This document shows, in pieces, positions 56,667-64,000 of a stretch of 64,000 nucleotides of DNA. Below the pieces are notes generated by a model. It was not told the origin of the DNA and did no database searches. It saw nothing but the letters and a program-made list of their open reading frames with translations. This stretch comes from Sphingobacterium hungaricum (GTDB lineage Bacteria; Bacteroidota; Bacteroidia; Sphingobacteriales; Sphingobacteriaceae), in assembly GCF_015210005.1 (NCBI RefSeq), contig NZ_MU158698.1, forward strand, positions 812,460 to 876,459, read 5' to 3'. Both the position numbers and the translations under genes were made by a program. Within the stretch, counting starts at the first letter, position 1. The number at the start of each line of letters is the position of its first letter.

Positions 56667-59093
56667 ATGATAAAAAATTATATAAAAATAGCTTGGCGAA
56701 ATCTTTCAAAACACAAAGGATTTTCCATCATTAATATCTTAGGATTGGCACTTGGAATTGCGACCTGCCTGATTATTATGCTATATGTCAATCATGAGCT
56801 GAGCTTCGATAAATACCATGCTCACGCTGATCGTATCGGCCGAGTGTATTTCCAGGGGAACATTCAAGGTGAAGCCATGAGCGAATCGACTGTGATGCCT
56901 CCTTTAGCGCAAGCGCTGAAAACAGACTTTAGCGAAGTGGAAGATGCAACACGGATTCGGGATTTCGGTTATCCAAAAATCCAATCGAACAATACCGTAT
57001 TCAAAGGTGATCGTTTTGCATACGTTGATGATAATTTTTTCTCGGTTTTCTCTTTCCATTTTTTGGAAGGTAATGCGAATACAGCTTTGCTACAGCCCAA
57101 TTCGATTGTCATTACCGAAGAACTGGCACACAAATATTTTGGCAATCAAGAAGCAATCGGTAAAACGATCCAGTTTGAATCCGATCCAAATGCCATTTAT
57201 ACCGTTACCGGAATTATTGAAAATATGCCGGAAAATTCACATTTCCGTTTTAGCCTTTTGGCATCAATGAATGGTGTTGCGGAAGCAAAAGAAGCGAATT
57301 GGATGGTATCTAATTTTTACACCTATTTTCTGCTAAAAGATGGATACAATTTCAAGGCTTTCGAAAAGAAATTAGACCAATTGGTCGCGACTTACATCGG
57401 CCCTCAAATGTTGCCGAATATGGGCGTGACGTATGAAGATTTCAAAAACAGTGGAAATAGCTTAAGTTTTCATGTACAGCCATTGACCGAAATCCATTTT
57501 CAGAAAGATGTCTCTTCGGATTTAAGTGCGCCAGGAGAAATTCGCTACGTGTACATCTTTTCTGCAATTGCTGTTTTTATGCTGTTGATTGCCTGCATCA
57601 ATTTTATGAATCTTTCTACAGCAAGTTCATTTCGCAGAGCGAAAGAAGTTGGCGTTAGAAAAGTGGTAGGTTCTACCAAAAACAAGTTGATTGCACAATT
57701 TTTAGTTGAATCCACATTGATTTCCAGCCTAGCATTTTTGCTGAGTTTGGGATTAATCTATTTGGCTTTGCCAATATTTAATAGCCTAACAAATATCCAG
57801 CTTTCACTTTCTTACAAACAGCTCCCCTATGCCATTCCTTTGGTATTTTCATTTGTTGTTTTTGTCGGATTATTAGCCGGAAGCTTTCCCGCATTTTTCA
57901 TCTCTTCCCTAAAACCCATTCAGGTTTTAAAAGGAAAGTTGATTCAATCCAAAAGCATTGCAGCTATAAAAAATGGATTGGTGGTTTTTCAGTTTTCGAT
58001 CAGCATCATCTTAATGATCAGCACATTTGTCGTTTACAAACAGCTGTCCTATATTCAGAATAAAGATATCGGTTACGAGAAAGACCAAGTGCTTTTGATT
58101 TCGGACACTTGGCAATTAGGCGACAACCGAAATGCTTTCAGACAAGAATTACAGAACGACCCTCGGATTGAGATCATGAGTTCATCGGAATTTTTACCTG
58201 CAGGTCCTTCCTCCAACAATAATTTCTTTGTATCCTCAGAAAACGATCCTGAAAAATTAATCAAGACATTAAGGTACGAAGTTGATGAAAATTATATTCC
58301 GCTGTTAGCAATTGAATTGGCCTCTGGAAGAAATTTTTCTCGCGATTACGCAACGGATTCAAGTGCAGTCATTTTAAACGAAGTTGCCGTGAAGGCTTTG
58401 GGATTTAATGAAAATGCATTGGATAAAACTATTTACCATGCGGACAAGAAAGGTGTCAAAAAGCCGTATCATGTGCTTGCTGTGGTCAAAGATTTTCATT
58501 TTAAATCGCTTCATGAAAAAATTTCACCCTTGGTCATGGTCTATGCGCCCAACAATTGGGGAACTTTCCTAGTCAAAACAATGTCCGAAAATCAAGCATC
58601 TCTTATAGCTTCCCTACAAAAATCTTGGGCAAGCTACAATACGGAAGAACCTTTGAACTATAGTTTTTTAGATGATCGTTACAATCAAACGTATCAATCC
58701 GAAATGAACACTGGAAAGTTACTAGGCATATTCTCGTCACTCAATATTTTCGTTGCTTGTCTAGGATTATTCGGCCTAGCAACATTTACTGTGAGACAGC
58801 GCCTAAAAGAAGTCGGCATTCGTAAAGTTTTTGGCGCAAGTTCAGCTTCCTTGGTTTCGCTGTTAGCCAAAGATTTTATTAAGCTCGTTCTAATTGCATT
58901 GCTTATCGCTTCGCCAATTGCCTATGTTATGATGAATAAATGGCTTGCCGATTTTGCTTATCGGATTGACATTCAATGGTACGTTTTCGTATTGATTGGA
59001 ATTTTAGCGATTTTCATTGCAGCGATAACCATTTCCTTGCAGACAATCAAAGTCGTAGCAGCAAATCCGGTGGATAGCCTTAGGGATGAGTAG
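56667..59093 (+). CDS. Double-FtsX ABC permease 6
   Basis: 808 residues. The start MIKNYIKIAWRNLSKHKGFS is nearly that of permease 1. N-terminal helix INILGLALGIATCLIIMLYV, coupling motifs KEVGVRKVVGS (near 325) and KEVGIRKVFGA (near 713), and the end ANPVDSLRDE. Its first half resembles permease 1 more than its immediate neighbours, which suggests the array grew by duplication and shuffling. Last gene of the permease 5-6 unit. Confidence 0.9.
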   Translation: MIKNYIKIAWRNLSKHKGFSIINILGLALGIATCLIIMLYVNHELSFDKYHAHADRIGRVYFQGNIQGEAMSESTVMPPLAQALKTDFSEVEDATRIRDFGYPKIQSNNTVFKGDRFAYVDDNFFSVFSFHFLEGNANTALLQPNSIVITEELAHKYFGNQEAIGKTIQFESDPNAIYTVTGIIENMPENSHFRFSLLASMNGVAEAKEANWMVSNFYTYFLLKDGYNFKAFEKKLDQLVATYIGPQMLPNMGVTYEDFKNSGNSLSFHVQPLTEIHFQKDVSSDLSAPGEIRYVYIFSAIAVFMLLIACINFMNLSTASSFRRAKEVGVRKVVGSTKNKLIAQFLVESTLISSLAFLLSLGLIYLALPIFNSLTNIQLSLSYKQLPYAIPLVFSFVVFVGLLAGSFPAFFISSLKPIQVLKGKLIQSKSIAAIKNGLVVFQFSISIILMISTFVVYKQLSYIQNKDIGYEKDQVLLISDTWQLGDNRNAFRQELQNDPRIEIMSSSEFLPAGPSSNNNFFVSSENDPEKLIKTLRYEVDENYIPLLAIELASGRNFSRDYATDSSAVILNEVAVKALGFNENALDKTIYHADKKGVKKPYHVLAVVKDFHFKSLHEKISPLVMVYAPNNWGTFLVKTMSENQASLIASLQKSWASYNTEEPLNYSFLDDRYNQTYQSEMNTGKLLGIFSSLNIFVACLGLFGLATFTVRQRLKEVGIRKVFGASSASLVSLLAKDFIKLVLIALLIASPIAYVMMNKWLADFAYRIDIQWYVFVLIGILAIFIAAITISLQTIKVVAANPVDSLRDE

Positions 59094-59460
59094 ATGTGAG
59101 AGGATAGATTTGAAATGTGAGATTTTAGTATTTAGTATTTAGTATTTAGTATTTAGAAATAACAAATTTATATTACGATTTATTGCTCCGTAGGAGCAAA
59201 GTATTTGTAGAAAAATAGATGTGAGACAGTAGATTTGAGATATGAGAATATCATTTAAGCATTGCATTATTGCTCCCTAGGAGCAAAATGTTTGTAGAAA
59301 AATAGGCATCTGAAAATATGTGCTCCGTAGGTGCACAACCTCTTAGGAAATAAGTAAGATGAAATATTGAAAATATTTAACTCAAGCGATGACTTGAAAG
59401 ATGTAATATTCCAATTTTTTATGAGAACCCGATTTTTGAATTTTTTTTGAATTATTCCCT

Positions 59461-59495
59461 GTCCGCCAGCGGACAATAGCTGTACGATTATGAAC
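59461..59495 (+). promoter_or_regulatory. Paired upstream activator dyads of permease 7
   Basis: Distal GTCC-N6-GGAC (59461-59474), a perfect dyad in its arms, and proximal GTAC-N6-GAAC (59482-59495) whose 14 bases are identical to the permease-5 proximal site. Separation is 21 bp; the distance to the GG at 59551 is 69 bp. Confidence 0.88.
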
Positions 59496-59548
59496 AGTTA
59501 ACAATCAGAAAAACCCTTTAATCTAATCATTTTAAAAGAGTTAAGAGT

Positions 59549-59565
59549 TTGGCTTACGCATTGTG
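59549..59565 (+). promoter_or_regulatory. Sigma-54 promoter of permease 7 and ATPase 2
   Basis: TTTGGCTTACGCATTGT: GG and the -13 G in correct register, with T at -12 as in the permease-5 promoter. The expected start is near 59576, a leader of about 72 nt. Confidence 0.7.
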
Positions 59566-59647
59566 AACAATTATTCCAAGTATAGAATTCAATTCCCATG
59601 TTTACACTATTTTTCAAAACGGACAAGGGGATCCAAATCATAACGGC

Positions 59648-62044
59648 ATGAATTTTAAAATCGCTTGGCGAAATTTATTTAAAAACAAGTATTACACATT
59701 GATCAATGTTTTCGGATTGACGATCAGTTTGGTTTTTGTGTTGCTGATTGCGTCGTATGTCTATCAAGCACATCAAGTAAATTCGTCGGTAAAAAATCTG
59801 GACAATCAGTACATTCTGCAAAGCAAATACCAAGACCCGAGCATGGGTTTGCCCTTGACGACGATTGGGGCATTGCCCAAAACATTGAAAGAAGATTATC
59901 CGGACTTAGTGGCGAATTATTACCGCATGGACGGAATTACCTGTGTCGTTTCCAATGATGAACTGGTGTATGAAGAATCTGCCGCGATAGGCGACTCGAC
60001 TTTTCTAGATATGTTTGGTTTCGAATTGTTAGATGGCGATGCAAAATCTGCTTTGACCGCTCCTTTTTCCGTGGTGATTACGGAAGATATTGCAGTCAAA
60101 TATTTTTCGAATACAGATGCCGTTGGCAAAAATCTATCCATTCGAAATTTTGATGGACAGACACATGATTTTACCGTTACAGCTGTGCTGAAATCTTTAG
60201 AAGACAATTCCGTCACGCAATTAACGGCCAGCATGAACAATAAGATTTTTCTTCCCTTGGCGAATCAAGAATATTTTGGAAGAAACATTGATTCATGGGA
60301 AAATCAATACATCGTAGGTTTTATTGAGCTTCAAAAAAATGTAAATCCTGACCAGCTTACTCTTCCGATTAAGAACACGCTTAAAAAACATGCGGAAGAA
60401 TCCATTTCATCAAATTTAAATCCTGATTTAAAACCATTGAATTCCTATTATTTAGCGGATAACAATGGAGCAGTTTCTAAAATTATCAATGCATTAACGC
60501 TGACCGCATTTTTCCTTTTGTTAATGGCGGTCATCAATTTCATAAACATCAGCATGAGCCAGTCTTTGAATAGATTGAAAGAGGTTGGTGTTCGGAAAAT
60601 TATGGGAATCAATAAAATTCAGCTCGGAGCTGAATTGATTTCAGAATATATATTGATCGTTTTTATTGCATCGCTTTTTGCTTTGCTTTCGTATCCGATC
60701 GTAGCGCCTTTGTTTAGTTCAGTTATGGGGAAAGAAGTATTTTCACTTCGTGAATTACCTTTCTCCATTTTTGTTTATTATTTTATCGGCGTATTTCTTG
60801 TTGGCGTTTTGTCAGGATTGTATCCTGCATTCAAGCTTTCCAATACAAACGTGATTTACGATATTAAAGGAAAATTTTCTGGAAACACAAGCAACGCTGT
60901 TCTAAAAAAATCCCTGCTATTTTTTCAGTTCGTCGTCGCCATTGTTGTGTTGACGATGTCAATTGTCATTTCTAAACAAGTGAATTTATTTTTAAATGGA
61001 GATTTAGGTTTTGATAAGAATTTTCTATTTACAGTTCAGGTTCCGAGAGATTGGAGCGAGCAAGGACTACAACATATAGAAACAGTTCAGAATGAATTGA
61101 AAACATTGCCTCAGGTTGAAGGTATAAGTCTTTCCTACGATATCCCTGGAATGATAGGAAACGGCGTTCAGAAAATCAAAAAGATTGACCAGGAACAGAC
61201 GATTGATGTACAGCTAATCTCTTCCGATAAATATTTTGCTGATACGTATAAAATTCCTTTGCTTGCCGGAAAATTTTTCAGCGATACAAATGAGAGCAGT
61301 ACGGATTTAAGTAAGGTTGTGATTTCAAAAAAGACTGCGGAAGACCTTGGCTACAAAAATCCACAAGAAGCGATTGGAAAACAGATAGCACTTGTCGATG
61401 GAACTTTTCTTACTACAATTTCTGGTGTTACGGATGATTTTCAGCCGACTTCCATGCACAGCAATTCACCTGCAATTCTTTGGTTTGACCTAAAAAATTC
61501 AAATCAATATCGGTTTTTTTCTATCCGTATTCCTTCAGCTAATGTTAGCCAATCTATAAAAGCAATACAAGAAAAATGGAAAGCGCTTTTGCCAAATAGT
61601 CCTTTTGAAATCAAATTTTTGGATGAACGTATCAATGAGATGTATGTCACAGAATTACAGTTTAAAAATGCGTCAAAAATTGCAACACTTATTTCAGTGA
61701 TTATTGTTGCGCTAAGCATAATTGGTTTGACTTCGCTAACGGTCAATCAGCGCATCAAAGAAATAGGAATCAGACGTGTTTTGGGTGCTTCCATTCAGCA
61801 GATTATCCGAATCTTCGCGAAAGATTTTATCGGAATTTTCACCTTAGCTTTGTTAGTTGCTTCGCCGGTCGCTTATTACTTAATGCAAAACTGGCTTGAC
61901 AATTATGCAGTGAAAACATCCTTAAATGCACCGATATTTGTATATCCCGTGTTGGCATTGCTGTTTGTGATTATTACTTTTATGAGTGTCATAATCATCC
62001 GAGCAACATTGATAAATCCAGTAAGAAATTTAAGGGATGAATAG
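59648..62044 (+). CDS. Double-FtsX ABC permease 7 (divergent member)
   Basis: 798 residues. It starts MNFKIAWRNLFKNKYYTLIN, lacking the MIKNY leader. Coupling motifs KEVGVRKIMGI (near 310) and KEIGIRRVLGA (near 702); the end is INPVRNLRDE instead of ANPVDSLRDE. It is the most divergent of the seven, has its own sigma-54 promoter and is followed by its own ATPase, so permease 7 and ATPase 2 are probably a separate transporter under the same regulator. Confidence 0.9.
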   Translation: MNFKIAWRNLFKNKYYTLINVFGLTISLVFVLLIASYVYQAHQVNSSVKNLDNQYILQSKYQDPSMGLPLTTIGALPKTLKEDYPDLVANYYRMDGITCVVSNDELVYEESAAIGDSTFLDMFGFELLDGDAKSALTAPFSVVITEDIAVKYFSNTDAVGKNLSIRNFDGQTHDFTVTAVLKSLEDNSVTQLTASMNNKIFLPLANQEYFGRNIDSWENQYIVGFIELQKNVNPDQLTLPIKNTLKKHAEESISSNLNPDLKPLNSYYLADNNGAVSKIINALTLTAFFLLLMAVINFINISMSQSLNRLKEVGVRKIMGINKIQLGAELISEYILIVFIASLFALLSYPIVAPLFSSVMGKEVFSLRELPFSIFVYYFIGVFLVGVLSGLYPAFKLSNTNVIYDIKGKFSGNTSNAVLKKSLLFFQFVVAIVVLTMSIVISKQVNLFLNGDLGFDKNFLFTVQVPRDWSEQGLQHIETVQNELKTLPQVEGISLSYDIPGMIGNGVQKIKKIDQEQTIDVQLISSDKYFADTYKIPLLAGKFFSDTNESSTDLSKVVISKKTAEDLGYKNPQEAIGKQIALVDGTFLTTISGVTDDFQPTSMHSNSPAILWFDLKNSNQYRFFSIRIPSANVSQSIKAIQEKWKALLPNSPFEIKFLDERINEMYVTELQFKNASKIATLISVIIVALSIIGLTSLTVNQRIKEIGIRRVLGASIQQIIRIFAKDFIGIFTLALLVASPVAYYLMQNWLDNYAVKTSLNAPIFVYPVLALLFVIITFMSVIIIRATLINPVRNLRDE

Positions 62045-62196
62045 ATGTGAGATATGAAATATGAGATTTTAGTATTTAGAAATAACAGGTTTAAATTAAA
62101 TGTTGTTGCTCCGTAGGAGCAAAATGTTTGTAGAAAAAAATAACACACATAGGTTCCCCCGTTGGGGGTTAGGGGGAATTAAAAATAATTACAATT
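62045..62196. repeat. Spacer 7/ATPase 2: half hairpin element and C/G-rich element
   Basis: One TTGCTCCGTAGGAGCAA hairpin (62105-62121) with its ATGTTTGTAGAAA tail, and a direct C/G-rich element (62154-62177) ending 19 bp before the ATG. Confidence 0.8.
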
Positions 62197-62856
62197 ATGA
62201 TAGAATTAAAAAATATTTATAAATGGTATAACTTGGGTAGCAATCGTTCATTTGTATTGAAAGATGTGAGCTTGAAAATTGATCAAGGTGATTTTATTTC
62301 CATAATGGGCCCATCTGGATCTGGGAAATCAACTTTGTTAAATGTTATCGGCTTATTGGATGAACCTAATGAAGGCGAATATTTTTTTCAAGATGAAAAT
62401 ATTTATCAATTAAAGCCTAATAAACGCAAACAGGTATTTCAAGGAAACATGGGCTTTGTTTTTCAGTCTTATCATTTGATCGATGAACTGACCGTTGCTG
62501 AGAATATTGAAACTTCATTGATTTATAAAGATTATTCTGGCAAGGAACGAAGAGCGATCGTAGGTGATCTGTTGGATCGTTTTAATATGGTCGGCAAAAA
62601 GGATTTGTTCCCAAATCAGCTTTCTGGCGGACAACAACAGATTGTCGGAATTGCGCGGGCGATTTCGGCTTCGCCGAAATTACTATTGGCAGATGAACCA
62701 ACCGGAAACTTGAACTCTCAACAAGGTGAAGAAATCATGGAATTGTTCACGACCTTGAACAAAGAAGGTGTAACAATTGTACAAGTCACGCATTCCCAAA
62801 AGAATGCTGCCTACGGCAATAAAATCGTCAATATGTTAGATGGTCAATTAAAGTAA
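62197..62856 (+). CDS. ABC transporter ATPase 2 (MacB/LolD type, altered D-loop)
   Basis: 219 residues. Walker A GPSGSGKST (38-46), Q-loop FVFQSYHLIDEL, signature LSGGQQQIVGIARA (from 142), Walker B LLLADEP and H-loop VTHSQ are present. Two changes stand out against ATPase 1: the D-loop is GNLNS (Asn173 for Asp), and the signature helix has Ile for the usual Arg after QQQ. Activity is still likely because the catalytic Glu167 and the His are intact. It partners most simply with permease 7. Confidence 0.92.
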   Translation: MIELKNIYKWYNLGSNRSFVLKDVSLKIDQGDFISIMGPSGSGKSTLLNVIGLLDEPNEGEYFFQDENIYQLKPNKRKQVFQGNMGFVFQSYHLIDELTVAENIETSLIYKDYSGKERRAIVGDLLDRFNMVGKKDLFPNQLSGGQQQIVGIARAISASPKLLLADEPTGNLNSQQGEEIMELFTTLNKEGVTIVQVTHSQKNAAYGNKIVNMLDGQLK

Positions 62857-62926
62857 AGATTTTTCTTTAAAATAAAATTACAAACGCCGTTTGTAGACTG
62901 CTAACAATTTTCTTAAATTCGTTAGT

Positions 62927-63778
62927 ATGAAAGAATCAGAATTAAAAGCGATGATTTCCCTGTTAGATGATCCTGATCAAGAAATTTTTCAGGAAATCGA
63001 GCATAATTTAATTACATGCGGTCCAGAAGTGATTCCACTTTTGGAAAAGCATTGGGAAGAATCCTTTGATGTTTTGCTTCAGACCAGAATTGAAGATATC
63101 ATTGATAAAATTCAATTTGATCAAATCAAAAACGAATTGCAGCTTTGGCGATTGCATAACAGCGAAGATCTTCTAGAGGGTTTGCTGATCATCAATCGCT
63201 ACCAATATCCCTCAATGGATGAAGAACAAGTGTATTTTATTTTAGCGGAGCTAAAGAGAAATGCATGGTTTCACATGATGTACGACATGAGTCCATTGGA
63301 AAAGGTCAAACTTTTAAACAACGTTATTTTTCGTGAGTTTGGGCTTTCGGGCAATACAACAGATTATCATTCTCCCTCAAATTCCTATATTCAAAAAGTA
63401 TTAGAAACCAAAAAAGGCAATCCAATCAGTTTAGCTTGCGTGTATGCGTTGGTTGCTGAAAAGCTGGATATTCCTATTTATGGAATCAATCTTCCAAAAC
63501 ATTTCGTCTTGGCGTATATGGATCAGGATGTCGATGCAGAGCAAAAAGTGCTTTTTTACATCAATGTTTTTAACCGTGGTCAGATAATGAAAGAAGATGA
63601 TATTTTGTCGTTTTTAAGGCAATTGAATCTTCCGTTGACTGAAGAATATACGCTTCCTTGTTCCAATGTCGATATTATTAAACGCGTGCTGCGCAATTTG
63701 ATTTCAGCCTATGAAAATCAAGGCAGTTTAAATAAAAAACAGGATATTGAAGTACTTTTGAAATTGATTGAGGAATAA
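62927..63778 (+). CDS. SirB1-like transglutaminase-fold protein
   Basis: 283 residues. The central block GNPISLACVYALVAEKLDIP, then YGINLPKHFVLAY, matches the SirB1/YchA transglutaminase-like domain, and an N-terminal helical repeat-like part (PEVIPLLEKHWEES) precedes it. The catalytic Cys/His/Asp set of true transglutaminases is not evident, so it is probably a non-catalytic member. It starts 70 bp after ATPase 2 and may be transcribed with it, though no functional link is apparent. Confidence 0.75.
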   Translation: MKESELKAMISLLDDPDQEIFQEIEHNLITCGPEVIPLLEKHWEESFDVLLQTRIEDIIDKIQFDQIKNELQLWRLHNSEDLLEGLLIINRYQYPSMDEEQVYFILAELKRNAWFHMMYDMSPLEKVKLLNNVIFREFGLSGNTTDYHSPSNSYIQKVLETKKGNPISLACVYALVAEKLDIPIYGINLPKHFVLAYMDQDVDAEQKVLFYINVFNRGQIMKEDDILSFLRQLNLPLTEEYTLPCSNVDIIKRVLRNLISAYENQGSLNKKQDIEVLLKLIEE

Positions 63779-64000
63779 GAAAATTCAAAAGTAAAAATTC
63801 AAAAGTAAAAAATGTGGAAAGACTTTCAGAGGTTCGTTAGTCGCCTAGCTCAGCGAAACTCTTTGTCTTCTCTATGAAACTCCGCGTCTAACCCTTCCAA
63901 AATAAAAAAGACCACAGAATGCGCTGAGAAAACGCAAAAGACACAGAGAGAAATTCAAAAATGTGAGAAAACTTTCAGAAAGTCATTAGTCGCCTAGCTC
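63779..64000. repeat. Terminal spacer with a 'CTCTGTGTC' long palindrome
   Basis: A-rich AAAATTCAAAAGTAAAAA repeats, then the palindrome at 63836-63957 (AACTCTTTGTCTTCTCTATG arm and GACCACAGAATGCGC arm). GTCATTAGTCGCCTAGCTC at the window end repeats the entry of the palindrome, so a tandem copy probably continues beyond the window. Confidence 0.75.

Larger units (their letters stand above)
59094..59647. other. 554-bp spacer before permease 7: heptamers, hairpin pairs, regulatory sites
   Basis: No gene. Four TATTTAG units (59129-59156), one half hairpin element (59181-59220), a full hairpin pair (59268-59338), then the dyads (59461-59495) and promoter (59549-59565). Confidence 0.85.

Noticed and set aside
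62880..62894. ACAAACG/CGTTTGT palindrome after ATPase 2 as a terminator
   Set aside because: The arms leave a one-base loop and no T-run follows, so it cannot act as a standard terminator hairpin.

Overview
The window is chromosomal DNA from a member of the Bacteroidota, most likely family Sphingobacteriaceae (Sphingobacterium/Pedobacter-like). The basis is the sequences of RpoB, RpoC, L7/L12 and EF-Tu, the TAnnTTTG-type -7 promoter boxes, the lack of strong Shine-Dalgarno sequences, and families typical of the group (DUF2975 with a Cro-like regulator, DUF1963, fused double-FtsX permeases of about 800 residues). Species cannot be read from the window.

Layout. 1-2617 (+): 2-keto-3-deoxygluconate kinase, KDPG aldolase and a KilA-N protein. 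2681-13135 (-): rplK-rplA-rplJ-rplL-rpoB-rpoC with a strong terminator. 13356-28865 (almost all -): about 15.7 kb of accessory single genes that lie between rplK and nusG, two genes that are adjacent in most bacteria. Within it, 22035-26730 looks like a gene-cassette array: four genes in one orientation, each followed closely by a long imperfect palindrome. In all four the first bases of the cassette are complementary to the start of the cassette's own downstream palindrome, as in integron cassettes. No integrase is visible. 28991-31785 (-): tRNA-Thr, Tyr, Gly, Thr, tuf, tRNA-Trp, secE, nusG, closed by its own terminator. 32118-34719: a BamA-like outer-membrane protein, a methyltransferase-like protein with no visible SAM-binding core, a YoeB-type toxin with its antitoxin, and palindromic repeats.

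35035-62856 is one large regulated export system: tolC, an NtrC-type sigma-54 activator and its histidine kinase (-), then divergently a MacA-like adaptor, an ABC ATPase, seven consecutive double-FtsX permeases and a second ATPase (+). A SUKH-family gene sits between the two arms. Four promoters (before tolC, before the adaptor, before permease 5 and before permease 7) each carry two tandem dyads of the form GTNC-N6-GNAC exactly 21 bp apart. The proximal dyad starts 68-69 bp before the GG of a -24/-12 sigma-54 element in all four. The natural reading is that the response regulator binds these dyads and drives its own operon and three export units. The spacers between permeases are full of structured repeats: paired REP-like hairpins, inverted C/G-rich elements bracketing whole spacers, TATTTAG heptamer runs, and a 21-bp tandem hairpin array next to the permease-5 promoter. 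The window closes with a SirB1-like transglutaminase-fold protein and one more interspersed palindrome.
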